Source: Bacillota bacterium
Lineage (GTDB): Bacteria; Bacillota; Bacilli; Desulfuribacillales; Desulfuribacillaceae
DNA length: 64,000 nucleotides
NCBI GenBank assembly: GCA_023388635.1
Contig: JAEWFW010000038.1
Span: forward strand, 62,001-126,000
Reading direction: 5' to 3'
The notes below the pieces were generated by a model. It was given only the letters and a program-made list of their open reading frames with translations, was not told the origin of the DNA and did not search any database. Shown here piece by piece: positions 8,982-15,846 of the stretch. The position numbers and the translations under genes were made by a program. The stretch's first letter is position 1, and each line of letters begins with the position of its first letter.

Positions 8982-10328
8982 CTAGCCTAGTTCAATCATG
9001 CTTAATACAACCATCAATAAAATACAACTTACACATGCTACTATATCACGCACAGACAAACGAAAGCGATAATTGTATAAATCTTTTGCTTCCACTTCTC
9101 TGACATACTGCTCTATAATATCCAGACGTTTAAAAGAGTTAACAATAAAATTTACTAAAATAGTAGAAATTCCTTTAATATTGATCTTCGACCACCATGT
9201 ATTTTTATTATTTTTACTAGGCAATGATTCCATACTTTCTGTGAAGTTGCGCTTCACTTCCGGACCGAGTTCCGTTAATTCTCTGACTACGCACATGACA
9301 ACCTTCAAATGCTCGGAAATTGGCACACCCAAACGCTTCAATGGTGTCAATAATTTGTCAAACAGCCCGATGACAGATTTCATTGGCGTCGTATTGAAAT
9401 AAATGCAGCCGATATACCATAACAAAAACAGTTGGAACATCCGCAGAACCGTTTTACCGACTTGCATATACGATGTAAACATCGCATTTCCAGATACTTT
9501 ATAAAACACCCAACTCATTAACAATCCGAATAAAAATGGGAACACGACAACAATAAAATACGCCGTAAAACTCGTCAGAACCGTTTTTACACGAATTCCT
9601 GAAAAGATTGTGATTACAATTAAATATGCCGATATAATGAAAAATGACATTTGCTGCTCACAGAAAAACGGAATCACACTCAATACAACCGCTATGAAAA
9701 ATTTAATCCCGCTATCCATCTTCGGTACAAAGTGCTTCGGTTCTACTTCGACCTTTGCCACACCGTCTCCGGAATCTAACAAGGCGAGCGGTGTCTCCGG
9801 TATTTCCTCATTCTTTCTATTAAAAACATCCGCTTTGCGAATCTTATCAATTGCTATTTCTCCAATACTTCCGGTGATAAAACCGGTGATCACTGCCGAG
9901 ACTAATAACACAGGCAGATAATACATAATGACAAACTGCCCCAATACAAATGATGCGACTACGACTTGTGCCGTACTGTGTACGAGCGCTCCGACAATAC
10001 TGATTCCTTTTACACTAAAAGCATTCGCAAATTTTTTATACAATAGCGCCATTGCCAGGGCACTCAGTAATCCCCCTGTCAAGCTGAACGCCAGCATCAT
10101 AACGCCCCGTGTCAGAACGGCTACAACGAAGCATCGGACTGCCACAATAAATAAGACATCACGAACTCCTAAAAACGCAATTCCAATCATTGTTATAATA
10201 TTGCCCAATCCCAATTTAACTCCGGGAACGGGAATCGGTATCGGTATAAAAGACTCCAAAAAAGAAATTAATATTCCATTTGTTACGAGTATGATGACGA
10301 TTGCATACCGTTTATACTTACTCATCAA
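8982..10328 (-). CDS. EetB-like Gx-family membrane protein fused to EcfT/CbiQ-like domain
   Basis: A 448-aa polytopic membrane protein in two parts. Residues 1 to about 165 resemble the Gx transporter / heptaprenyl-diphosphate-synthase component I family (FIPIPIPVPGVKLGLGN, then a glycine-rich membrane segment). EetB of the Listeria EET locus belongs to this family. A charged linker (about 165-205) leads to a C-terminal half of several helices ending in amphipathic helices, as in EcfT/CbiQ. The Ala-Arg-Gly coupling motifs are degenerate there (EAKDL), so ATPase coupling is doubtful. It starts at TTG 10328 or ATG 10325, 13 bp after the NusG-II gene, and is followed by ribF. The fusion is inferred by eye. 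Confidence 0.65.
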   Translation of the reverse strand: MMSKYKRYAIVIILVTNGILISFLESFIPIPIPVPGVKLGLGNIITMIGIAFLGVRDVLFIVAVRCFVVAVLTRGVMMLAFSLTGGLLSALAMALLYKKFANAFSVKGISIVGALVHSTAQVVVASFVLGQFVIMYYLPVLLVSAVITGFITGSIGEIAIDKIRKADVFNRKNEEIPETPLALLDSGDGVAKVEVEPKHFVPKMDSGIKFFIAVVLSVIPFFCEQQMSFFIISAYLIVITIFSGIRVKTVLTSFTAYFIVVVFPFLFGLLMSWVFYKVSGNAMFTSYMQVGKTVLRMFQLFLLWYIGCIYFNTTPMKSVIGLFDKLLTPLKRLGVPISEHLKVVMCVVRELTELGPEVKRNFTESMESLPSKNNKNTWWSKINIKGISTILVNFIVNSFKRLDIIEQYVREVEAKDLYNYRFRLSVRDIVACVSCILLMVVLSMIELG

Positions 10329-10341
10329 TTATCCAGGCTCC

Positions 10342-10713
10342 CTAAAAAATGCTCACAATCGTTTTTGCCGGAAGGCAAGCCGCTACGTCTCCTTGTTTCG
10401 TAAGCCAACCTGTATTCACACAAATTTGATCACGACATTCTGATTCTAAAAAACAGATTCTACCAGGCTCTGCAAGTATAGTCACTTTAAGACCATCATC
10501 TTCTAAAACGATGTTCTCTGTCTCTTTTATTTTATCTAAATTAATTTCTTTGATTGTTTTTCCATTGCGCTCAATTTTTGCTATGATTGCCTCCCCTTTT
10601 TGCGCAGTTCGATTGCTAATCAATCTCCATAAAAAAAGACCGGCGGCGACAACTCCTGCTAGCAATAACATAATGAAGTCGCCTCTTTTCATCTTTTTGC
10701 TCGTTTCTTCCAT
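10342..10713 (-). CDS. EetA-like membrane protein with NusG domain II
   Basis: A 123-aa protein. One membrane helix near residues 12-30 (FIMLLLAGVVAAGLFLW) is followed by an extracytoplasmic NusG-II-type beta domain. That domain has three cysteines, in CRDQIC and ACLP, the typical pattern of this family; a further Cys lies in ICFLE. EetA, needed for flavin-based EET in Listeria, has this architecture. The ATG at 10713 follows GGGAGG at 10721-10728; an in-frame TTG at 10716 is less likely. It is first in the operon with the Gx/EcfT-like gene and ribF, behind a strong promoter at 10893-10921. The leader contains repeat copy A. Confidence 0.75.
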   Translation of the reverse strand: MEETSKKMKRGDFIMLLLAGVVAAGLFLWRLISNRTAQKGEAIIAKIERNGKTIKEINLDKIKETENIVLEDDGLKVTILAEPGRICFLESECRDQICVNTGWLTKQGDVAACLPAKTIVSIF

Positions 10714-10735
10714 CAACTAAGGCCTCCCATTCGTT

Positions 10736-10866
10736 ATTGAAGCAAGTTCTTAATTCAGGTGGGGATTCTTTTGCTCCATCTGAATTCTAGAACTGCAAAT
10801 GCATGACTTAGTTGGCGTTGGCTCCCGCCTAAAGAAGTAGAAGACTTACGCCAAGTTAATCAGGTT
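10736..10866. repeat. 131-bp intergenic repeat, full copy A
   Basis: Nearly identical to copy B at 23615-23745. Two hairpins are built in: one pairs AGTTCTTAATTCAG with CTGAATTCTAGAACT; the other pairs GTTGGCGT and ACGCCAA around an inner stem that is strong in B and partly eroded here. The first 25 bp recur exactly, inverted, at 15816-15840. It forms the 5' leader of the NusG-II/ribF operon. This could be a MITE or the remnant end of an IS200/IS605-type element; no transposase is present. Together with the promoter and terminator it accounts for the gene-free stretch 10717-11082. Confidence 0.8.
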
Positions 10867-10892
10867 GAAAAATTAATAGCACAATTGGCATT

Positions 10893-10921
10893 ATTTTATC
10901 GAAAACATGCCTGCTTGTCAA
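10893..10921 (-). promoter_or_regulatory. strong sigma-A promoter for the NusG-II/Gx-EcfT/ribF operon
   Basis: On the minus strand -35 TTGACA (10916-10921) and -10 TAAAAT (10893-10898) have an exact 17-bp spacer. It is the best promoter-like match I found in the window. It lies between the terminator at 10965-11028 and repeat copy A, so the transcript would begin with about 170 nt of structured leader containing that repeat. Confidence 0.75.
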
Positions 10922-10964
10922 GCAGGACAAGCGTTTCATGCGGTTAGCATTGCCCCTTCATCAG

Positions 10965-11028
10965 GCAAAAAAACAAGGAGAATGGATATAATCACCCGAA
11001 TTTTACGGTATATCCAATCTCCCTTGTC
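10965..11028 (-). terminator. terminator of the four-domain SGST lipoprotein gene
   Basis: The minus strand has a long stem (ACAAGGGAGATTGGATATA paired with TATATCCATTCTCCTTGT, one or two mismatches) with a loop of about 20 nt, followed by seven Ts. Confidence 0.85.
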
Positions 11029-11082
11029 GCTTACCTCTTACAATTACTTTCTATAGTTAACTTTTATAAGATCATCTACTAA

Positions 11083-13050
11083 TTACTTTGCTTGTGCTGC
11101 TGCAAAAATAATAGTTTCAAGATATCCCTTTGTGTCAGCCAATGTCGAGCCTGATACGACATCGATCACTGCTGCCGGCTCTTTACCCGCAATGGAACCT
11201 TCCAACTGAGCAATTGTCTTACCTAGAGCAAATGCTTCAATCGCATTGTATGACTTCATCAACGGTTGTGTTGCTCCGCCGGATTTTGCCATGTTAGCGC
11301 TGTAAGATTCATTGTTTACTTTCTTCGACGCCAATGCTCTCGTTGCGTCCGCTACAGCCGTTCCAAAGTCCTTATCGGCATTTGGCACTCCTGTTACACT
11401 TGCTTTTGCTTGATATTGGAACTCATCAAGATATGCTCCGACGACCTTGCCGCCTTCCATCGCTACTGTAGCAGATGCAAATGCTTTCGTTCCGTGAGCT
11501 GCATGGTATGCGCGACCTATTTTTAAATTAGCCGGATGATTGGCTGCAAATACTGGAGAACTGTCTGAGCTGTAATTTTTCGCTGCCATGATAATCGTCT
11601 CAATATATCCTTTAGTATCCGTTAATGTCGAACCTGATACTACATCGATGACTGCTGCTGACTCTTTACCTGCGATAGCTCCCTCTAATTCAGCAATCGT
11701 TTTGCCTTCGGCAAATGCTTCAATCGCTGCATACGATTTGCCCAATGGCTGTGTCGCGCCTCCAGATTTCGCCATACCGGCACTATATGCTGCATCGTTT
11801 TCCTTCTTGGATGCCAGCACTCTCGTCTTATCTGCTACGAAATCCCCGAAATCGCTATTAGAGTTTGGCACTCCTACATAGTCTGCCTTAGCTACATATT
11901 GGAATTCATCTAAATTTGCTCTATAAATCTTAGTTCCGTCAGTGACTACAGTTGCTACTGCAAACGCTTTTGTTCCATGAGCAGCATGTAGTGCTTGACT
12001 GATTTTCAAATTCGTCTTTTTGCTGCCATTGACATTTTTACCAGCCATAATAAGTGTTTCTAAGTAACCTTTCGTATCAGCCAATGTCGAGCCTGATACT
12101 ACGTCGATCACAGCTGCCGGCTCTTTACCTGCAATTGTACCTTCTAACTCAGCGATCGTTTTGCCTTGAGCAAATGCTTCAATCGCATTGTATGACTTCA
12201 TCAGCGGTTGTGTTGAACCCGCACTTGTTGCCATGTTAGCACTGTAAGTGTCATTGTTCACTTTCTTCGATGCCAATGCTCTTGTTTCGTCAGCTACGAA
12301 TCCTCCGAAATCTTTATCAGCATTTGGCACTCCAATGACGCTTGCTTTTGCTTGATATTGGAACTCATCAAGATATGCTCCAACAATTTTGTCGCCTTCC
12401 ATTGCCACCGTACCGGATGCAAACGCTTTTGTTCCGTGAGCTGCATGGTATGCACGACCTAAGTGCAAGTTCGCTACATCCTTAACCGAGAATGTTGGTG
12501 AACTGTCTGTGCCATAATTCTTGGCTGCTAGGATAATTGTTTCTATGTATCCTTTTGTATCCGTTAATGTTGAGCCTGATACTACATCAATGACTGCTGC
12601 CGCTTCTTTGCCTGCAATCGCCGCTTCTAATTCAGCAATCGTTTTGCCTTCTGCAAATAACTCAATCGCTGTGTACGACTTACCGAGTGATTGTGTCGCT
12701 CCCCCAGATTTCGCCATACCGGCACTGTATGATGCATCGTTTACTTTTTTCGATCCCAATACTCTCGTCTGGTCCGCTACGAAAGCACCGAAATCGCTGT
12801 CGGAGTTTGGTACTCCTACATTGCCTTCTTTTGCTACATATTGGAATTCATCCAAATGTGCTCTGTAAATTTTAGTTCCGTCAGTGACTACTGTTGCTAC
12901 AGCAAACGACTTGGTTCCATGGGCGTCATGCAATGCTTGACTGATTTTCAAATTACTTGCCGGTCCCGATGGTGCTACAGTCTCCTCACAACCTGTGAGC
13001 ATGCTAAAAGTAAGAATAAGTACGAAAGCTAATGATAAAAATTTTCTCAT
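11083..13050 (-). CDS. surface lipoprotein with four FMN-binding-type domains (SGST variant)
   Basis: A 655-aa lipoprotein with lipobox LTGC (Cys21). Four repeats of about 155-165 aa alternate in two forms, as in the 5622-7706 protein. Each begins with H(A/D)AHGTK, runs through AYLDEFQY-like and ASKK segments, and ends in DVVSGSTL. The candidate flavin-acceptor threonines are Thr161, Thr322, Thr475 and Thr636. The usual ApbE motif is SGAT; SGST in all four copies is a conservative variant. It is a paralogue of the 694-aa lipoprotein and probably another multi-flavin electron carrier. The gene lies 134 bp after apbE, with its own promoter and terminator and the same GAAGAAGGGGAC ribosome-site leader as its paralogue. 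Confidence 0.8.
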   Translation of the reverse strand: MRKFLSLAFVLILTFSMLTGCEETVAPSGPASNLKISQALHDAHGTKSFAVATVVTDGTKIYRAHLDEFQYVAKEGNVGVPNSDSDFGAFVADQTRVLGSKKVNDASYSAGMAKSGGATQSLGKSYTAIELFAEGKTIAELEAAIAGKEAAAVIDVVSGSTLTDTKGYIETIILAAKNYGTDSSPTFSVKDVANLHLGRAYHAAHGTKAFASGTVAMEGDKIVGAYLDEFQYQAKASVIGVPNADKDFGGFVADETRALASKKVNNDTYSANMATSAGSTQPLMKSYNAIEAFAQGKTIAELEGTIAGKEPAAVIDVVSGSTLADTKGYLETLIMAGKNVNGSKKTNLKISQALHAAHGTKAFAVATVVTDGTKIYRANLDEFQYVAKADYVGVPNSNSDFGDFVADKTRVLASKKENDAAYSAGMAKSGGATQPLGKSYAAIEAFAEGKTIAELEGAIAGKESAAVIDVVSGSTLTDTKGYIETIIMAAKNYSSDSSPVFAANHPANLKIGRAYHAAHGTKAFASATVAMEGGKVVGAYLDEFQYQAKASVTGVPNADKDFGTAVADATRALASKKVNNESYSANMAKSGGATQPLMKSYNAIEAFALGKTIAQLEGSIAGKEPAAVIDVVSGSTLADTKGYLETIIFAAAQAK

Positions 13051-13071
13051 AAGTCCCCTTCTTCCTTATTT

Positions 13072-13157
13072 TTTTAGAATTACTGTGTTCTAAAATTCAC
13101 TTTAGACTTACAATAATTCTTCATTATTAGTTTAGCATGAATCAAAATTAAGACCAA
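13072..13157 (-). promoter_or_regulatory. promoter and leader hairpin of the SGST lipoprotein gene
   Basis: On the minus strand -35 TTGGTC (13152-13157) and extended -10 TGCTAAACT (core TAAACT 13129-13134) are 17 bp apart. The short leader contains a perfect 8-bp inverted repeat, TTTTAGAA (13072-13079) with TTCTAAAA (13088-13095), just before the ribosome site. Confidence 0.55.
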
Positions 13158-13184
13158 TAGCACGTAAATCTTAGTAGTTATTTA

Positions 13185-14276
13185 CTACTTTTTTCCACCA
13201 GTAGCACCTTTGCTTTTCATCATTTTCTCCATACCCTCAGTAGCACGGATTTCTCCATCCGGCATGATCCAAAGTGCTTCGACGCCATTAAGATTTTCTA
13301 CAAATTTTCTGCTCTCTTCATAAGGCAAAGTAAATACAACGGTCGACAGAAAATCCGCTAACCCCGAGTTCTCGGTAATGACAGTCGCTGCGCGATAGTA
13401 ATTTGCTGGTCTTAATGTCGCCGGATCGATCAAATGATGAACAACTTCACCATTGACAACGTAATATCTCTGGTAATCACCACTTGTGACTACAGAAGCA
13501 TTCGTCAAGAAAACAGTGTCTACCATATTCTCTTCCTGCACCACGACAAACATATCGGGATTTTGAATACCCACACCCCAGCGCTCACGAACTCCGTCCA
13601 ACGGCTTGTCCATCGCACGCACATTTCCTCCGGCGCTGATAATTAAGGAGCTAAAGCCCGCTGCTTTCGCTTCTTGGGCTACGATTTCCGTCGCATATCC
13701 CTTTGCCACCGCACCAGCATTGATTCGCATATCCTTATCTGCAAGGAATACAGTACTGTTCTCCGTATCAATAATGATATCGTCCATATTCATATGTTTA
13801 GCGGCTTCCTGTAATTCCTCCTCGGAAGGTAACGCAGCATTCATAGGATCTTCTAACCCTTGTTCACGGTATTCATGCCAAATATCCAGGAGTGCTCCCA
13901 TGGCAATATTCGTTTTTCCCAATCCTACGTCATACCATTCTTTACAAAAAAGCAGTAAATCGATGATTTCTTTGTCCACCTTGACAGGCTTGATCCCAGC
14001 GTTGTCGTTAATTGTTTTGATGTTGTTAATGCCTTCGTAGCTATTATAAATGTCGTATAATTTATGTAACTCTTGAAAACGCTTCTGTATTTGATCATAA
14101 TACATTTGAAACTCTGCTTCTGTCTCCGTATAGCCAACAACTTGGGTCACTGTATCGAACGTGTCAAAAAAACTGCCGCTATATTTTTCATAGCTAATTT
14201 TTTCCGTTGTGTTACATGATGTTACCAAAATCATTAATGAGAGTATTAAGATTATTTTTGCTGTTATTTTTCTCAT
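13185..14276 (-). CDS. apbE: FAD:protein FMN transferase, lipoprotein (ApbE family)
   Basis: Transfers FMN from FAD to a Thr/Ser of target flavoproteins outside the cell, using Mg2+. A signal peptide ends in the lipobox LVTSC (Cys21 from the chosen start), so it is membrane-anchored like FmnB of Listeria. Family signatures: the FDTFDTVTQ segment, AGAVAKGYA, ISAGGNVRA, TSGDYQRY and HLIDP. The ATG at 14276 follows AGAGGTG by 6 nt; the in-frame GTG/ATG at 14285/14282 overlap that site. It lies between the two classes of FMN-binding-type lipoproteins, its likely substrates. I saw no convincing promoter in the short gap to the terminator upstream. Confidence 0.93.
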   Translation of the reverse strand: MRKITAKIILILSLMILVTSCNTTEKISYEKYSGSFFDTFDTVTQVVGYTETEAEFQMYYDQIQKRFQELHKLYDIYNSYEGINNIKTINDNAGIKPVKVDKEIIDLLLFCKEWYDVGLGKTNIAMGALLDIWHEYREQGLEDPMNAALPSEEELQEAAKHMNMDDIIIDTENSTVFLADKDMRINAGAVAKGYATEIVAQEAKAAGFSSLIISAGGNVRAMDKPLDGVRERWGVGIQNPDMFVVVQEENMVDTVFLTNASVVTSGDYQRYYVVNGEVVHHLIDPATLRPANYYRAATVITENSGLADFLSTVVFTLPYEESRKFVENLNGVEALWIMPDGEIRATEGMEKMMKSKGATGGKK

Positions 14277-14327
14277 TGTCATCACCTCTCGTACATGTTA
14301 CCACAACATGGTCATGCATAACAATCT

Positions 14328-14367
14328 CAATAAAAACTCCCTCACGCTGATTCTATGAGGGAGTTCT
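14328..14367 (-). terminator. terminator of the two-domain lipoprotein gene
   Basis: The minus strand shows AACTCCCTCA, an 11-nt loop, TGAGGGAGTT and a T-rich tail. It separates the 14408-15532 gene from apbE. Confidence 0.88.
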
Positions 14368-14407
14368 TGTCTTAGTATGGCTACACATGATTTTGCGTTG
14401 CGTTTAT

Positions 14408-15532
14408 TTATTTTGCGTTTGCATAGCTTTCTTCAACTGCTGCTTGGTAGCCTTCTACTGTAATTGTCACTGTAGAAGTAAGTTCCGGTACATCAGGTAC
14501 TGCTTTATGAGATGCGTCTCTTTCTTTCACTGGCAATGCTTTAATTTCGCTGACAGTTTTGCCTGCCATCCATTTTTCGAACTCTTCCATTTGTTGGTAC
14601 CATTCTTTACCGATTGAAGATGCTTTAACCATGCCATATGCATCGCCAAGCTCTTTTTTCGTTTTGAATTCGCCTGCTTTGTCTGTCGTTAATTTTCCAT
14701 CTTTGTCAAACTGAATTTTTGTCTGTGCAACATCGACAATAGTTTTCACTACTTTTCCGCTAGCATCGAATGCCGTTGCAGCAATCGTCGTGTCAACTTG
14801 AACTACAGGACCATTGTCTCCATCTAAGCCTTTAGATTTACCAATGCCGATATCGTGACCCAATCCTAATTTTTCAGCGCCAGCTTCCACTGCCACTGCT
14901 TTTTGGTAAGCTTCTTCCACTGCCTCAATGTATCCTTCTACTGTAATTGTTACTGTAGAAGCAAGTTCTGGAACATCAGGTACTGCTTTATGAGAAGCAT
15001 CTCTTTCTTTCACTGGCAATGCTTTTACTTCAGCAACAGTTTTACCAATCATCCACTTTTCGAATTCTGCCATTTGCTGGTACCACTCTTTGCCGATTGA
15101 AGAAGCTTTAACCATGCCGTATCCATCGCCAAGCTCTACTTTTGATTTGAGTTCTGCAGTTAAATCAGTTGTAAGCTTAAGGTCTTTATCAAATGCCACT
15201 TTTGTTTGTACAGTATCAACTGTAACTTTTACGATCTTGCCGTCTTTGTCAAATGCTACAGCCGCAATCGTGTTATCAACTTGACCTACAGGAGTTGTTT
15301 CGCCTTCTAATTCTTTAGAACTGCCAATTTTGATGACATGACCTAAACCAATTTTAGCAATTCCTCCATCTGCTTCTGGTGCAGGTGTAGCAGGTGTATC
15401 TGGTGTATCTGGTTTAACTTCCGGTCCGGTAGTAGCCGGCGGTGTTTGTGATTGTTCAGGTGTATCACTGCAACCTACTAACGAAATAGCCAATAAAGCT
15501 ACTACTAAAAAAATCGATAATACTTTTTTCAT
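14408..15532 (-). CDS. lipoprotein with two divergent FMN-binding-like domains
   Basis: A 374-aa lipoprotein with lipobox SLVGC (Cys21), then a Thr/Pro-rich spacer (about 22-58) and two repeats of about 150-160 aa. Each repeat carries IGLGH or LGLGH, a QVD(N/T)TIAA strand, ASSIGKEWYQQM, the GKTV helix and a terminal STVTITVEGY segment. By alignment this segment sits where the paralogues have SGAT/SGST plus GY, so Thr195 and Thr356 could be acceptors, but the Gly is lost. It may bind FMN, be flavinylated, or have taken another redox or sensing role. It is monocistronic, with an AT-rich upstream region, a GGAGG-type ribosome site and its own terminator. Confidence 0.7.
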   Translation of the reverse strand: MKKVLSIFLVVALLAISLVGCSDTPEQSQTPPATTGPEVKPDTPDTPATPAPEADGGIAKIGLGHVIKIGSSKELEGETTPVGQVDNTIAAVAFDKDGKIVKVTVDTVQTKVAFDKDLKLTTDLTAELKSKVELGDGYGMVKASSIGKEWYQQMAEFEKWMIGKTVAEVKALPVKERDASHKAVPDVPELASTVTITVEGYIEAVEEAYQKAVAVEAGAEKLGLGHDIGIGKSKGLDGDNGPVVQVDTTIAATAFDASGKVVKTIVDVAQTKIQFDKDGKLTTDKAGEFKTKKELGDAYGMVKASSIGKEWYQQMEEFEKWMAGKTVSEIKALPVKERDASHKAVPDVPELTSTVTITVEGYQAAVEESYANAK

Positions 15533-15576
15533 TTTTTTAACCCCTCCATATTTTTATATATCATGTAGCCTCACTA

Positions 15577-15625
15577 AAAATATCACATTTTCTGCATCTT
15601 TACAATATTTCTCATTTAAAATGAG
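15577..15625 (-). promoter_or_regulatory. promoter of the two-domain lipoprotein with adjacent palindrome
   Basis: On the minus strand -35 TTGTAA (15600-15605) and extended -10 TGATATTTT (core 15577-15582) are spaced by 17 bp. Directly upstream lies a 15-bp palindrome, CTCATTTTAAATGAG (15611-15625), a possible regulator site. Confidence 0.55.
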
Positions 15626-15736
15626 TATAAACTTTTAATAAATTATTATTTTTTACTAACTATTAGTTAAATATATCTAGTTAATACATACTATATCAAT
15701 ATAGACACAGGGTATTTAGTGACATGTGCTATGTGA

Positions 15737-15782
15737 ACAAAAAAACAGACTCTGTATAGATAATTTCCATACGGAGTCTTGT
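15737..15782 (-). terminator. terminator of the rpsB-to-truB housekeeping block
   Basis: The minus strand reads AAGACTCCGTATG, a loop of about 12 nt, then ATACAGAGTCTG followed by a run of seven Ts. It lies downstream of truB and repeat copy C. With the promoter at 15577 and copy C it fills the gene-free stretch 15533-15846. Confidence 0.88.
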
Positions 15783-15815
15783 CAAATGATTCACTATTTA
15801 GTTACTCATTATTTA

Positions 15816-15840
15816 ACCTGAATTAAGAACTTGCTTCAAT
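15816..15840. repeat. 25-bp repeat end, copy C (inverted relative to copy A)
   Basis: Exact reverse complement of 10736-10760, 25 of 25 bases, sharing the AAGAACTTGCTTCAAT core. It lies 6 bp downstream of the truB stop. The remaining ~105 bp of the full repeat are absent. With copy A it brackets a 5.1-kb block holding the SGST lipoprotein, apbE and the two-domain lipoprotein. Confidence 0.9.
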
Positions 15841-15846
15841 TACGGT

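Noticed and set aside
8939..10741. FMN riboswitch upstream of ribF or the NusG-II operon
   Set aside because: I looked for the RFN core segments around the promoter and leader and did not find them; the leader is the intergenic repeat instead.
13165..13195. Hairpin at the apbE stop as a terminator
   Set aside because: The AGTAGTTATTTACTACT stem has its T-run only on the plus strand, so it cannot end apbE transcription.
14295..14324. Promoter-like TTGTTA-18-TAACAT before apbE
   Set aside because: Transcription would start inside the apbE ribosome site, leaving no usable leader.
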